This document shows, piece by piece, positions 34,127-43,162 of a stretch of 64,000 nt of DNA. The notes under the pieces were generated by a model that searched no databases, was not told where the DNA came from, and saw only the letters and a program-made list of their open reading frames with translations. The stretch is taken from the NCBI GenBank assembly GCA_044220975.1, contig JBGAPZ010000017.1, positions 5,948 to 69,947 on the forward strand, in the 5' to 3' direction. The translations under genes were made by a program, and so were the position numbers. How positions within the stretch are numbered: position 1 is the stretch's first letter; each line of letters starts with the position of its first letter. Origin of the DNA: SZUA-430 sp044220975. Its GTDB lineage: Bacteria > Pseudomonadota > Alphaproteobacteria > Micropepsales > Micropepsaceae.

Positions 34127-35296
34127 ATGCATTTGCGGCCATTGGTATTGAGCGCGACCATTTTCACCATGGCGCAAGCTACGGCCATCGCGGACGTGCT
34201 GCCCGATCCGCTGAATCTGCCGGCGCCAAAGCCGCTGGACGCCCCCGCGGTCGACACTGGATACAAGGCGACGGAAGTGGCGAAGGGTCTTGATCATCCC
34301 TGGTCGATGGCCTTCCTGCCCGATGGCGCGATTCTGGTGACGGAGCGCGCCGGCCGCTTGCGCTTGATCAAGAACGGTCAGCTTCAGCCGCAACCCATCG
34401 CCGGTGTCCCGCCCGTTCACACCGGAAGCCAAGCTGGTCTGTTCGATGTAGTGCTGCATCCGAAGTTCGCCGAGAACAGCATCCTCTACCTCACTTACGC
34501 ACACGGCACCGACGGCGCGAACGCAACCCGCGTCGCGCGCGCCAGGTTCGACGGCACCGCACTGCAAGATCTGAAGGTCATCTTCGAGGCCAAGCCGTCG
34601 AAAGACACGAACAATCACTACGGCGCGCGGATGGCGTTCCTAGCCGATGGCACCTTCGCGCTCACGATCGGGGATGGCTTCGAGTACCGCGAGAAGGCGC
34701 AAGACGTAAACTCCGATCTCGGCAAAATCGTTCGGTTGAATGATGACGGCAGCGTGCCGAAGGACAACCCGTTCGTCGGCGCGATCGGCGTCACGAATTT
34801 CGATGTCTATACGCTCGGCCACCGCAACGAACAGGGCTTGGCGTTCGATCCGGTCACCAATCGCCTCTACGAAACCGAACACGGACCGCAGGGTGGCGAC
34901 GAACTGAACATCATCGACGCCGGCCGCAACTATGGCTGGCCCGTCATCACCTATGGAATGGACTACACCGGCGCATATGTCTCGCCGTTCACCGAGCGTC
35001 ACGGCATGATGCAACCGGTCGCGGTGTGGACGCCGTCGATGGCACCTTCGGGCCTCGCCATCTATCGCGGCGACAAGTTCCCGCAGTGGAACGGCGACGC
35101 GTTCGTCGGCGCCCTCGCACACAAACATCTGCGCCGCGTCGATCTCGACGACCAAGGTCACGCCCTCGGTGAGCAGAGGCTCTTGACGAAGCTCGACAAG
35201 CGCATTCGCGACGTTCGCGTAAGCCCCGACGGCTACCTCTACGTGACGACGGACGACGCGTCAGGCAGTGTCTTCAAGATCGAACCGGCGCCTTAG
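34127..35296 (+). CDS. PQQ-dependent sugar dehydrogenase family protein
   Basis: 389 residues with a signal peptide (residues 1-23) and a six-bladed propeller of the glucose/sorbosone dehydrogenase type (YliI/Asd-like). Conserved pieces are GLDHPWSMAFLPDGAILVTER, GLFDVVLHP, NHYGARMAF (catalytic-site His), LGHRNEQGLAFDP and YETEHGPQGGDELN. It is predicted to oxidise an aldose in the periplasm with PQQ as cofactor. No pqq biosynthesis genes lie in the window. The stop shares TTAG with the convergent gene. Confidence 0.9.
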   Translation: MHLRPLVLSATIFTMAQATAIADVLPDPLNLPAPKPLDAPAVDTGYKATEVAKGLDHPWSMAFLPDGAILVTERAGRLRLIKNGQLQPQPIAGVPPVHTGSQAGLFDVVLHPKFAENSILYLTYAHGTDGANATRVARARFDGTALQDLKVIFEAKPSKDTNNHYGARMAFLADGTFALTIGDGFEYREKAQDVNSDLGKIVRLNDDGSVPKDNPFVGAIGVTNFDVYTLGHRNEQGLAFDPVTNRLYETEHGPQGGDELNIIDAGRNYGWPVITYGMDYTGAYVSPFTERHGMMQPVAVWTPSMAPSGLAIYRGDKFPQWNGDAFVGALAHKHLRRVDLDDQGHALGEQRLLTKLDKRIRDVRVSPDGYLYVTTDDASGSVFKIEPAP

Positions 35297-36105
35297 CCCG
35301 GTTCGTCGTCGAGAGCTCGCCCGCCCAGATACACCACCTTGCGATCGAACTGCTGCAAGCCCGCAAAGACGCCTTCGATCAGGCGCGCATGCGAGCGCAT
35401 CGTACTGCCCTTCTGCTCGCCGGCCGACCCGAGGTGCGTCATGGCCGTCACGCCATTGGACAAATTGTGCCGCCACAGTTCTTTGCGAAAGAACGGCGGT
35501 CCGTTGCGCAAACCCCGGATCAACTCCTTGGCGATCGCTTCGTTGATCGACCGGCCGAATGCACCTTCTGCATAAAGCGCGCTTAGAGCGTTTTCGATCG
35601 CGGCATCAGCCATCGCAGCGGAATTGTAGGGCGCCTCGTTTGTCTTCGTGTCGACCGCAAGCGCCTCAAACCCGCCACCACCCTTGACCTCGCGCACATA
35701 GAGCCCCCCGATGCCGACACCGGACGAGGTCTTGGACGCCAACTTCTTCCAGCCGTCGCTCGTCAGCACGATGTCCGTGACAAGCTCGCCGAAATCGCTT
35801 TTCGTCTGATCGCTCGCGAAATCCTTCGCCTTCAGATGCGGCGCATCGATGACGCGAAGTTGCAACGGCGTCGGTTTCACCGGCTCGGCCGGTGTCGGCT
35901 GTAACGGACTTCCGGGCACCACGATTCTGGTAGGGCGAACCGGCGACGTGGGCGAGCCCTGCGGTCGCCCGCGGAGTTCGAATAAGTAGAGCGCAACACG
36001 GGCAGCGATGAGCAGCAGAACCAACACCGCGAGCATCCCGAGGACCCAAGGGATGTTCTCAGTCGCGCAGCCAAGTACGCCGTTGGAATCGCATGCCGAA
36101 GGCAT
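35293..36105 (-). CDS. Single-span membrane protein with a soluble C-terminal domain, unknown
   Basis: 270 residues from ATG 36105 (GGTGGGG upstream). One membrane helix (about 20-40) follows a short Cys-containing N-terminus. A Pro/Thr-rich linker (about 45-85) leads to a globular domain of about 190 residues. That domain includes SSGVGIGGLYVREVKGGGGFEALAVDTKTNEAPYN and ends near RKVVYLGGRAL. No family was recognised. Confidence 0.55.
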   Translation of the reverse strand: MPSACDSNGVLGCATENIPWVLGMLAVLVLLLIAARVALYLFELRGRPQGSPTSPVRPTRIVVPGSPLQPTPAEPVKPTPLQLRVIDAPHLKAKDFASDQTKSDFGELVTDIVLTSDGWKKLASKTSSGVGIGGLYVREVKGGGGFEALAVDTKTNEAPYNSAAMADAAIENALSALYAEGAFGRSINEAIAKELIRGLRNGPPFFRKELWRHNLSNGVTAMTHLGSAGEQKGSTMRSHARLIEGVFAGLQQFDRKVVYLGGRALDDEPG

Positions 36106-36284
36106 CAAGCCCCACCATTGATGCAAGGCTCAAAGAGCCTCATTCACGCCACCCACGCAAGCCGCATTTGCGTGAGTTAGCGCCATGGTCTCCGGCAGCG
36201 ATGGCGGGAAAAGGACGGAATTCAGGCAATCGCGGCGCTTCGCCGCCCGCCGCGCTAAGCTAGAGGAATCGGGAGGGTCTTCGC

Positions 36285-36971
36285 ATGTCGGGCGTAGGCA
36301 CACGGATCAAGAAAGCGCGCGAAGCGTTAGGCATGACGCAAGTCATGCTCGCCAGAGCCGTCGGCGTCTCTCAGCAAGCGGTCATGGAACTCGAGTCCGG
36401 CCGTGCCAAAGGAACAAAGCACGGCGCAAAATTCGCTCGTGCCCTAGGCCAAGACCCGCTTTGGCTTGAAACCGGCGACGGCCGCATTCGCGAACCAGCC
36501 AAGGCAAAACGTCAGGCTCGCGCAGAACCGCAAGAGCCGCTCCCCGAATTGTCCGACTACGAGCGCATTCCATTGTTCGATTTGCGCTCGGCAAGCGGAC
36601 GCAATGCGTTGGCCAACACGACAAACGCGATCGGCTTCGAGTTGTTCGCAAGCGCGTGGCTTCGCCAAATCTCGTCGAGCCCGTTTTCGCAACTGGCAGC
36701 CGTCGTTATGTCAGGCGACTCGATGGAACCGACACTCGGCCATGGCGACCGCGCTCTAGTCGACACCGCCCAACTCAATCTGCGCCGTGAAGGCATCTAC
36801 ATTCTCAAGCTCGACGACACGCTATTGATCCGCCGCGTAACGATGCATCCGGCGACAAAGCGCGTGACGATCGCAGCAGACAATTCACACTACCAGCCCT
36901 ACACCGATCTGGACCCTGACGCGCTGGAAACGCTGGGCCGCATCATATGGATCGGCAAGACGCTGGGCTAA
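36285..36971 (+). CDS. XRE/S24 LexA-like repressor
   Basis: 228 residues from ATG 36285 with GGGAGGG upstream. The N-terminal HTH (about 3-60) reads REALGMTQVMLARAVGVSQQAVMELESGRAKG. The C-terminal S24 domain (about 95-220) has the nucleophile region VMSGDSMEPTLGHGD (Ser146). The position expected for the catalytic Lys reads LLIRRVT (Arg183), so self-cleavage may be lost. It resembles phage CI-type and stress repressors. No phage genes are nearby. The stop overlaps the convergent gene as CTAA. Confidence 0.82.
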   Translation: MSGVGTRIKKAREALGMTQVMLARAVGVSQQAVMELESGRAKGTKHGAKFARALGQDPLWLETGDGRIREPAKAKRQARAEPQEPLPELSDYERIPLFDLRSASGRNALANTTNAIGFELFASAWLRQISSSPFSQLAAVVMSGDSMEPTLGHGDRALVDTAQLNLRREGIYILKLDDTLLIRRVTMHPATKRVTIAADNSHYQPYTDLDPDALETLGRIIWIGKTLG

Positions 36972-37291
36972 CGCGCGTTGCGGTAGAGCGCGTAGAAGAC
37001 GGGCAGCAAGAGCAGCCCCAAGACGGTCGAGAGCGCAAGCCCGCCGATCACTATCACGACGAGCACGCCGTAGACCTGTTTCAGCCACAGGGGAACGTCA
37101 AACGGGGCGACCATCTCCAACATAGAAACCATGAACTGCATTGTGGGCTCGACGACAATCGCGTTTGCAGCCGCAAACTGCCCGCCCACCCGATCGACAC
37201 CGATCCCACGCAGAAGCGACCAGACGCCGAAGCCGCCTAGCACCGTCAAAACCACTGCGAGAATAGCGTAGGGCCAGAACCAACGCCGCAA
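36968..37291 (-). CDS. Small two-helix membrane protein, unknown
   Basis: 107 residues starting at TTG 37291, just after GGGAGGGGG. Helices are at about 5-28 and 75-100, separated by a 45-residue loop that is itself moderately hydrophobic and Met-rich. No known family was recognised. It is adjacent to, and co-directional with, the LuxR gene upstream. Confidence 0.55.
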   Translation of the reverse strand: MRRWFWPYAILAVVLTVLGGFGVWSLLRGIGVDRVGGQFAAANAIVVEPTMQFMVSMLEMVAPFDVPLWLKQVYGVLVVIVIGGLALSTVLGLLLLPVFYALYRNAR

Positions 37292-37366
37292 TGCCCCCTC
37301 CCGTCATGTCCCGGGACGGTCTTAACACAAACTTGGATGCACTGACTGCAGCGCCAGGGCCACGCG

Positions 37367-38113
37367 TTAGAGTGCGATGATACGCTCGCGAAAGGCTTTA
37401 GCGACGGCCTGAACGCGGGTCGAGACACCCATCTTCGCTTTGGCGCTGTCCACGTGGAAGCGGACGGTACGCGCGCTAATCCCCAAAAGCTGCCCGATTT
37501 CGGCGTCCGGACGGCCTATCGCGACCTGTGTCAGACACTGGGCCTCCCGGGGGGATAGGATGTTAACCGTCGACCGCTTGCCACCGCGCAGGTCGAGCGC
37601 CCGCTCGACAGCAGCATGCGACACGACTTGAAGCAGGGCCCGCGTCAGCGGTGACACATCCGGCTTTTCCCCGCCAAAATTCACCGCAGCAATGGGCTGG
37701 CCCGCCCGGTAAACCGGCACCACCAAGCCTTCGCCATAACGAACGACGTTGGCCATAAACTCGATCCAACGTGCGCCACGATGTGCTGGGGCGTTGCGGA
37801 TCTCGGATATCAGAAACGTGTTCGGGGCTTCCAAACACTTGCGAATGACGGGGTGCTCTATTGCCACCAACTCCTGGTCAAAGGCAGAGAGGAAGTATGG
37901 CGCATCGCTGTAAAGCGAGCAGTCCACCGCGCCGCCGGCGATTCTGGACAGGTCGACGGCTAATATGTGCACGTAACCAAAGTGCGCCGCGAATTCCTTA
38001 ACGCCGGGCCAGATGGCCTCTGCAGCTGCGGCGGCTCGAAGGCGCGCCAGCGCCTCGCTCAATTCGGCACAGGCATCCAATGCACCAACGCGCCCCACTG
38101 ACGACAGCGTCAT
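37367..38113 (-). CDS. LuxR-type regulator with autoinducer-binding-like domain (LuxR solo)
   Basis: 248 residues: an N-terminal autoinducer-binding-like domain (about 20-165) and a GerE HTH (about 180-245) reading LSPREAQCLTQVAIGRPDAEIGQLLGISARTVRFHVDSAKAKM. The ligand-pocket Asp-Pro of true AHL receptors reads HP (EHPVIRKC), and the expected Trp after it is absent (FLISEI), so it may bind another ligand or none. No luxI homologue is in the window. Confidence 0.82.
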   Translation of the reverse strand: MTLSSVGRVGALDACAELSEALARLRAAAAAEAIWPGVKEFAAHFGYVHILAVDLSRIAGGAVDCSLYSDAPYFLSAFDQELVAIEHPVIRKCLEAPNTFLISEIRNAPAHRGARWIEFMANVVRYGEGLVVPVYRAGQPIAAVNFGGEKPDVSPLTRALLQVVSHAAVERALDLRGGKRSTVNILSPREAQCLTQVAIGRPDAEIGQLLGISARTVRFHVDSAKAKMGVSTRVQAVAKAFRERIIAL

Positions 38114-38795
38114 TATCCCTGCTCATCCCTGCGTTAGCCCATTCCAGACACTTATGACGGTGCAACTCGACCAGGTCTTCTGGCTACCGCGCCAGTCGCC
38201 GACTACCAGCAAGACGCGTTCCAAGCTTCGGTCCCCTTCCTGACCGGTTAAGCGCTTAACTCTTCGAACGGCTGTGATCCGAGCCTCCGCGCTATCTACG
38301 CTGCATCGCAAAAACACGTTACGCGTTCAGAGCATGCGCATCGAAACTCTTTCCGTGCATGAGACGTCTGCATCGTAACCATCAGATCGATCAAACTCTG
38401 AAACGACCGGTAACACTGCGCGATCATTGTCCGTGCACGTCGTAAACGATTGTCGACCGATGCAAATTGCTCCGCACGCGGAAAAATTTTCATCCCCCTC
38501 TATTGCAAAGACGAAAGTAGACATACGCTTCTGGGTAGAGTAGCCGCGTGATTCTCTATCGGTTTTGTTGATTGGGCGTATGACGCGGCTACCGCCTAGG
38601 GAGGGCGGCAGTATGCGTACGGGGCCAGGGCGTCCATGTGACGTCGGCGAGCGTTGGGTCAATTGGGCAGCGGTGTTCCGAAAAAGACGGGAAGGCCTAA
38701 CGACGCGGTTGTTAAACCGCGGCGAGGATTCTTCTTCGCGCCAGAAAGCGGTGATTTAGGCCGATGGCGCGGTTCTTGCGGAGCACTGGATCGCC
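38114..38795. other. Intergenic region, 682 bases
   Basis: This gap lies between the divergent LuxR regulator and the large secreted protein. The right third (38540-38722) is rich in hairpins and is listed separately. The left part (38114-38539) has no convincing ORF. A 64-codon plus-strand frame at 38565-38759 runs through the hairpins, lacks a ribosome site and was not called. Confidence 0.5.
38540..38722 (+). promoter_or_regulatory. Hairpin-rich leader of the 38796 gene
   Basis: Three perfect stems occur in a row. GTAGCCGCGT at 38540-38549 pairs with ACGCGGCTAC at 38583-38592. CCGCC pairs with GGCGG around TAGGGAG at about 38593-38609. CGCGGTT at 38704-38710 pairs with AACCGCG at 38715-38721. 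The last stem ends about 75 bases before the ATG. This suggests a structured 5' leader or ncRNA; it matches no riboswitch I know. Confidence 0.4.
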
Positions 38796-40439
38796 ATGGA
38801 ACATCGTTCACCTCGTCCATCGGGACAAAGCAGGCTAAGCACGCTGCTGCTAGCAGGCACCGCCATTTGTGTCACCGGCTCCGCACGTGCCGAACCGATA
38901 CAGGCCTATTGGCTCACACCCACCGTCCTCGCCAGCAACCTGGGTGTCGAAGCGGCGATTGCGGCTCAGCAAATCAAGAAACTGAAAACGAAAGTTCTGG
39001 CCAAGCAAGACGTCGAATTGTTCGTGGCCCCAGAACCCAATTGGAAAGATCTGACGCCCGCCTTCGACAACTTGGACGAACCTGTCCGCTTCTCCGACAG
39101 TGATGCTCCGCAAGCTTCTGTCTCGTTCAAGCTTCGCGGCAGCTCGTATGGTCTCGAGCCGGCCGTAAATGTAGCGGTCGATCGTCTTGCCAACTCCGCC
39201 AACTTCGGGACCGGCGCCGTGGCCGCCGAAAGCGCTGGATTCGATGCGGAACTATTCAACGGCCGCCTGTCGTTCAGCACCGATATCATCAAGACTGTCG
39301 ACGAAAGCGACACGCGCGACTTCCGCGATCCGCAACTGCGCGAGCGCGATCACGCGATGAACCTGGCCGATACCTCGCGCCGCCACCGCTTCTCGGCGAA
39401 GGTTATCGATTCCGAAAACCTGCGCTTGCTCGTCGATGGCGACTTCGGCGAAACCTCTGAAGGATTCGCTACGTCGTTGCGCGAATTGCCCACAGGCCGC
39501 CTCGTGTTGCCGGGTTCGTGGTCGAACCTGTCGTCGAGCATCGAATTCGGCGATACGCGCGTAAAGGTCGACTATCAGGACTACGTGACGAACCGGGAAG
39601 CACTAAAGCGCCAAGGCTTCACGCTCGCCTACGCGTCGTCGGCCCTGTCCGTGTATCGCAAAGACGGAATGGAATTTAACCTGACCCAAGGCGGTCAATG
39701 GCTGAAGCGTACGTCGTTCACGGGTATCAACGCGGACGTGATCGTCGCCGACGTCCTACCGGACGCGGTCGCCGACGCGATTGATCCGATCCGCCCGTTC
39801 TTGCCGACGATGATCAGCGGCGGGTTCGAACGCGGCGATGTGATCCGCTCTGAGCTTCTGCCAGGGCCCCGCGACCGTGTGTCGACCGCGAACGCTGCCA
39901 TGAGCTGGGACACGCGCCTGGGCGAAACGACGGCAAGCGTCTGGGAGCGCCGCATCAGCACCGACATCGTGAGCCCAGGGGGCGATGACGACAAGGTTCC
40001 GCTCGCCCGTTCGCGCGACCGCTTTGTCGATATCTCGCACAAGATCCGCCGCGGCGACTGGCAATTCGGCGCCGGCCTTTCCATGATCGAAACCGACGAC
40101 ACGATCGGCGGTATCCGCGAAACGCAAAGCGAAGTGGCACCCCACATCTCGGTCGCCTACGCGCCTGAGAACGGCCCGCGGATCGAACTGCGCTACGGCG
40201 CCGCCGACGCGCAGTCGCAGATCATCGACGACAACCTGGCAGCGCGCGCGAAGACGAAGCAGCTGCAACTCAGCGTCGACATTTCGACCTTTGCGCAGGA
40301 AGAATTGAACAAGCCCGACGCCAAGTTGAAGCTCGAGTACCGGTACGACTTGAACGGCAGCGATCGCGATCCTGTCACGGGGCGCGAGCGCGGCGGCGGA
40401 CATGCCGTATTGCTGACCTTTTCGACCCCGCTGAACTGA
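38796..40439 (+). CDS. Large secreted beta-rich protein, probable outer-membrane protein
   Basis: 547 residues with a signal peptide (hydrophobic 15-30, SARA-E). The mature part is dominated by alternating polar and hydrophobic strands, for example RHRFSAKVIDSENLRLLVDGD, SSIEFGDTRVKVDYQDY and KLKLEYRYDLNG. It closes with HAVLLTFSTPLN, like the final strand of an outer-membrane barrel, although the last residue is Asn and not Phe. No family was recognised. The ATG has GGAG 12 bases upstream. The position after a structured leader and a LuxR regulator suggests conditional expression. Confidence 0.6.
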   Translation: MEHRSPRPSGQSRLSTLLLAGTAICVTGSARAEPIQAYWLTPTVLASNLGVEAAIAAQQIKKLKTKVLAKQDVELFVAPEPNWKDLTPAFDNLDEPVRFSDSDAPQASVSFKLRGSSYGLEPAVNVAVDRLANSANFGTGAVAAESAGFDAELFNGRLSFSTDIIKTVDESDTRDFRDPQLRERDHAMNLADTSRRHRFSAKVIDSENLRLLVDGDFGETSEGFATSLRELPTGRLVLPGSWSNLSSSIEFGDTRVKVDYQDYVTNREALKRQGFTLAYASSALSVYRKDGMEFNLTQGGQWLKRTSFTGINADVIVADVLPDAVADAIDPIRPFLPTMISGGFERGDVIRSELLPGPRDRVSTANAAMSWDTRLGETTASVWERRISTDIVSPGGDDDKVPLARSRDRFVDISHKIRRGDWQFGAGLSMIETDDTIGGIRETQSEVAPHISVAYAPENGPRIELRYGAADAQSQIIDDNLAARAKTKQLQLSVDISTFAQEELNKPDAKLKLEYRYDLNGSDRDPVTGRERGGGHAVLLTFSTPLN

Positions 40440-40507
40440 CGGTTTTCCGCGCCTGTCCATTGCGCGGAGACCGCAACCCTTGACGCGCGCCACGTCAGCA
40501 CGACCTT

Positions 40508-41335
40508 ATGCGAGCCATGTGTAGTGCTCGCACCATCGACGGTCTGCACCCCACCGCGCTCGAATTCCATTCGGACGTTGGCTCGCGCCATGTCCCTTAC
40601 GGACCGCTGCCGCGCCAGAAGCTCGACATTTACGTTCCAAAAACCGGGGACGTAAAGGCCACTATTCTTTACCTCTATGGCGGCGGCTGGGTCTCTGGTG
40701 CGCGATGGTACTATCGGCTGTTCGGTCGCGCGATGGCCGCACGCGGCTTCGCCGTCGTCGTGCCCGATTATCACCTTTATCCGTCTGCAACTTTCCCGAA
40801 TTTCGTGGAAGACGCGGCGCTCGCGTTCAAGTGGATTCACGACCACGCTGCAGAGCTCGGCGGAAACTCGTCTCGTCTCTTCGTGATGGGACACTCGGCC
40901 GGCGCCCACATCTCGACGTTGCTCGCGCTTGATCCTGCGTATCTCGCAGTACATGGCCTAAAGCCGTCGGCGATCAAAGGCGTTATTGGTCTTGCCGGTC
41001 CCTACACGCTCGATCCGCTGAAGTGGGCCGGCGTGAAGGACATCTTCGCGACATCGCGCGACGTGCCGCACGCGGCAAGGCCCATCAAATTGGTGAAACC
41101 TGACGCTCCCCCGATGCTGCTACTGCATGGTGCACGCGACCGCATTGTGGGGCCGAACGCCAGTATCAATCTGGCGACCGCACTCAGCGCTTCTGGATCG
41201 AGAGCCGAAGCCAAGATCTATCCGCGCATCGGCCACTTCGAGATCTTCGCAGCATTCCTATGGGGCTGGCGCTGGCGTGCCAGCGTGTTGAAGGATACCG
41301 AGGACTTCATCGAAGCACGCCTGGGCGGCGGCTAA
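40508..41335 (+). CDS. Alpha/beta hydrolase (HSL/carboxylesterase-like)
   Basis: 275 residues. The oxyanion motif YGGGWVSG replaces the usual HGGG-W of the hormone-sensitive lipase group. The nucleophile is in MGHSAGAH, the acid in LLLHGARDRIVGP, and the His in PRIGHFEIF. There is no signal peptide. Similar proteins act as carboxylesterases or arylformamidases. The stop overlaps the PaaI-type thioesterase gene as CTAA. Confidence 0.85.
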   Translation: MRAMCSARTIDGLHPTALEFHSDVGSRHVPYGPLPRQKLDIYVPKTGDVKATILYLYGGGWVSGARWYYRLFGRAMAARGFAVVVPDYHLYPSATFPNFVEDAALAFKWIHDHAAELGGNSSRLFVMGHSAGAHISTLLALDPAYLAVHGLKPSAIKGVIGLAGPYTLDPLKWAGVKDIFATSRDVPHAARPIKLVKPDAPPMLLLHGARDRIVGPNASINLATALSASGSRAEAKIYPRIGHFEIFAAFLWGWRWRASVLKDTEDFIEARLGGG

Positions 41336-41733
41336 AGTACCATCTGCGTCTGCGTCACAAGTGCGACCAGCTTTCCGTCTTCGCGCGTGATCCGTGTCTG
41401 CCAAACCTGCGTCTTGCCGCCGCGATGAACTGGCGTCGTTGTTGCACGCACAGTTGTCCCGCTTTGTGCTGCAGCCAAGAAATTCGTCTTGCTCTCGATC
41501 GTCGTCGTTCCCTTCGCACCTTCCGGCAAGTTTAGGAAAGTGGCGACCGCGCCCGCCGTATCCGCCAGCGCCATCGCCGCCCCACCGTGCAGGATAGGCA
41601 TTGGTGCCGTGCAGAGATCTTCGCGGACGTTGAGTTCGGCGACGACCTCATCTTTCGACACGGAAACGAACCGTACCCCCATGAGTTTCGCGAAAGGCAG
41701 AGGATGGGCGTTCAATTGTTCGGCGGTCATCAT
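41332..41733 (-). CDS. PaaI family thioesterase
   Basis: 133 residues with the hot-dog fold of the PaaI/YdiI group. ILHGGAAMALADTAGAVA carries the catalytic-region HGG and the acidic residue on the long helix. The strand TTTIESKTNFLAAAQSGTTVRA follows. It hydrolyses an acyl-CoA thioester in the cytoplasm. The specific substrate is unknown. Confidence 0.9.
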   Translation of the reverse strand: MMTAEQLNAHPLPFAKLMGVRFVSVSKDEVVAELNVREDLCTAPMPILHGGAAMALADTAGAVATFLNLPEGAKGTTTIESKTNFLAAAQSGTTVRATTTPVHRGGKTQVWQTRITREDGKLVALVTQTQMVL

Positions 41734-41800
41734 AACTCGTCGTCCCCGTTTTCGACAGCGTAAGGCGCAAAGCCCGGCTCGGCGATAACCTACGAGATAA

Positions 41801-42412
41801 TCAACTCTCGCGGAGCGCTCGCGCCTTCTTAGCCGCGGGCCTTTCCCAGCATCGCTTGAGCCATGCTGCCAGATGCGGCTTTCCCGTGAGATCGACGAAT
41901 AGGAGCCGGTAGAGAACTGACGCGACGTTCAAATCCGCAACAGTGAATGCGTTGGGGTCGGCCAGGTATTGCCGCCGACCAAGCTCCTCGTCCAGCACAT
42001 GAAGGGGCCACTCCATAGCCTCACGCGCTTCGCGCGCGACTTTCACGTCGCGCGCCTCAGGCGGCAAAAGCATGCTGTGCGTGATCCAGCGAACGACCGG
42101 CGGATCGAGCTCCGCCATCACCCAGAAGCTCCACTGCCAAGCCTTAGCCTCGCCGTGCGCGTCGCTGGGATATAGCTTCGCGTGCTTCTTGGCGAGGTAG
42201 AGATTGATCGCCATCGATTCCGACAACGTGAACCCGGCGTCGTCGATAGCGGGAATGTGTCCCGCGGGATTGACCTTCAAGTACGCGGGCGCGCGCGTCC
42301 CGCCGTCGCTGGTCGTTGTCTTGATGTGCTCGTAGGCAACGCCCAGTTCTTCACACATCCAAAGTGTTCGAACCGCACGCGAAGCAGCGTAGCCATAGAC
42401 CTTGAGCGTCAT
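41801..42412 (-). CDS. Glutathione S-transferase family protein
   Basis: 203 residues from ATG 42412, which overlaps the sodC stop (ATGA). The N-terminal thioredoxin fold begins LKVYGYAASRAVRTLWMCEELG (Ser in the glutathione-activating position) and has the cis-Pro loop GHIPAIDD with ESMAINLYLA for the gamma-Glu contact. The C-terminal helical domain ends with FTVADLNVASVLYRL, the N-capping motif. Translational coupling to SodC suggests a shared oxidative-stress role. Confidence 0.9.
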   Translation of the reverse strand: MTLKVYGYAASRAVRTLWMCEELGVAYEHIKTTTSDGGTRAPAYLKVNPAGHIPAIDDAGFTLSESMAINLYLAKKHAKLYPSDAHGEAKAWQWSFWVMAELDPPVVRWITHSMLLPPEARDVKVAREAREAMEWPLHVLDEELGRRQYLADPNAFTVADLNVASVLYRLLFVDLTGKPHLAAWLKRCWERPAAKKARALRES

Positions 42413-43029
42413 TGTGGGCTCACCACTCCGCAAGCAATGCGGGCTCCGCCGCCGCCAAGCGGCTTCGGCTGGTCGGAGTAGTTGTCGCCGCCTTCGTGGA
42501 TGACGATCGCATGAGCCCGAACCTCGTTGACCGACAACCGCAGCGCATGCACCGTCTCCGTTGCCGTCCCGTCGCCAGCCACGTTGATAACGGGCAAATC
42601 ACCCCGATGACCCTCATCCCCCATCGGGCCAACGTGCTTGCCCGTTGCATGCGGATCGTAGTGGCCGCCCGCCGCAAGCCCTGCCTGCATCTTCCCGTCC
42701 TTCATGGCCGGACCGCAATTTGGGTTCTCGTGCACATGGAAGCCGTGCGAACCGGGCGGTAATCCCTTGAGGTTTGCTACAATGCGCAGGCCGCCCCGTG
42801 AATCCGAGAGCGCCAGCGTCCCGATCTCAGGTCCAACGCCTTGTGCATCGATCTTGAACATCGAGACCGTCACTTGCCGCAGCCCCCCCGGACCACCGCC
42901 AACATCGACCGCCGTTGACGCCCCAACCCCGACGTTTCCAGACGTCCCACCCACACCGACGCCGACCGACATCCCCTGGCAACCAGCGATCGCCATGGTA
43001 GCGAACGAAATCATCAAGGTCTTGCGCAT
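42409..43029 (-). CDS. sodC: Lipoprotein Cu/Zn superoxide dismutase
   Basis: 206 residues from ATG 43029 with GGAGG upstream. A lipobox (AIAGC, Cys about residue 17) follows the leader. The next stretch is Gly/Val-rich, and the SOD_Cu domain runs from about residue 50. Metal ligands are seen in GFHVHENPNC, GHYDPHATGKH, GDLPVINV and HAIVIHEGGDNY, and the second disulfide Cys in RIACGV. It removes superoxide in the envelope. It is followed by the overlapping GST gene. Confidence 0.93.
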   Translation of the reverse strand: MRKTLMISFATMAIAGCQGMSVGVGVGGTSGNVGVGASTAVDVGGGPGGLRQVTVSMFKIDAQGVGPEIGTLALSDSRGGLRIVANLKGLPPGSHGFHVHENPNCGPAMKDGKMQAGLAAGGHYDPHATGKHVGPMGDEGHRGDLPVINVAGDGTATETVHALRLSVNEVRAHAIVIHEGGDNYSDQPKPLGGGGARIACGVVSPQ

Positions 43030-43162
43030 GGGAAACCTCCTAACAACGCGGCGAAGGGTGCCGGATCGGCCTGTCTTGAGCAATGCCCACAATCGAACGA
43101 CCTGCCGGGCATGTATCTTGGGGCTGGATTGCGACCCGGCAGCCCGCCTAAACTGCACACCC

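Noticed and set aside
36285..36971. Prophage marker
   Set aside because: The CI-like repressor stands alone; no integrase, structural or lysis genes or att repeats were seen around it.
38540..38722. c-di-GMP (GEMM) or other known riboswitch
   Set aside because: The conserved core bases of GEMM and of other common aptamers were not found; kept only as an unclassified structured leader.
38565..38759. 64-codon ORF before the 38796 gene
   Set aside because: No ribosome site, overlaps the hairpins of the leader, and composition does not look coding.
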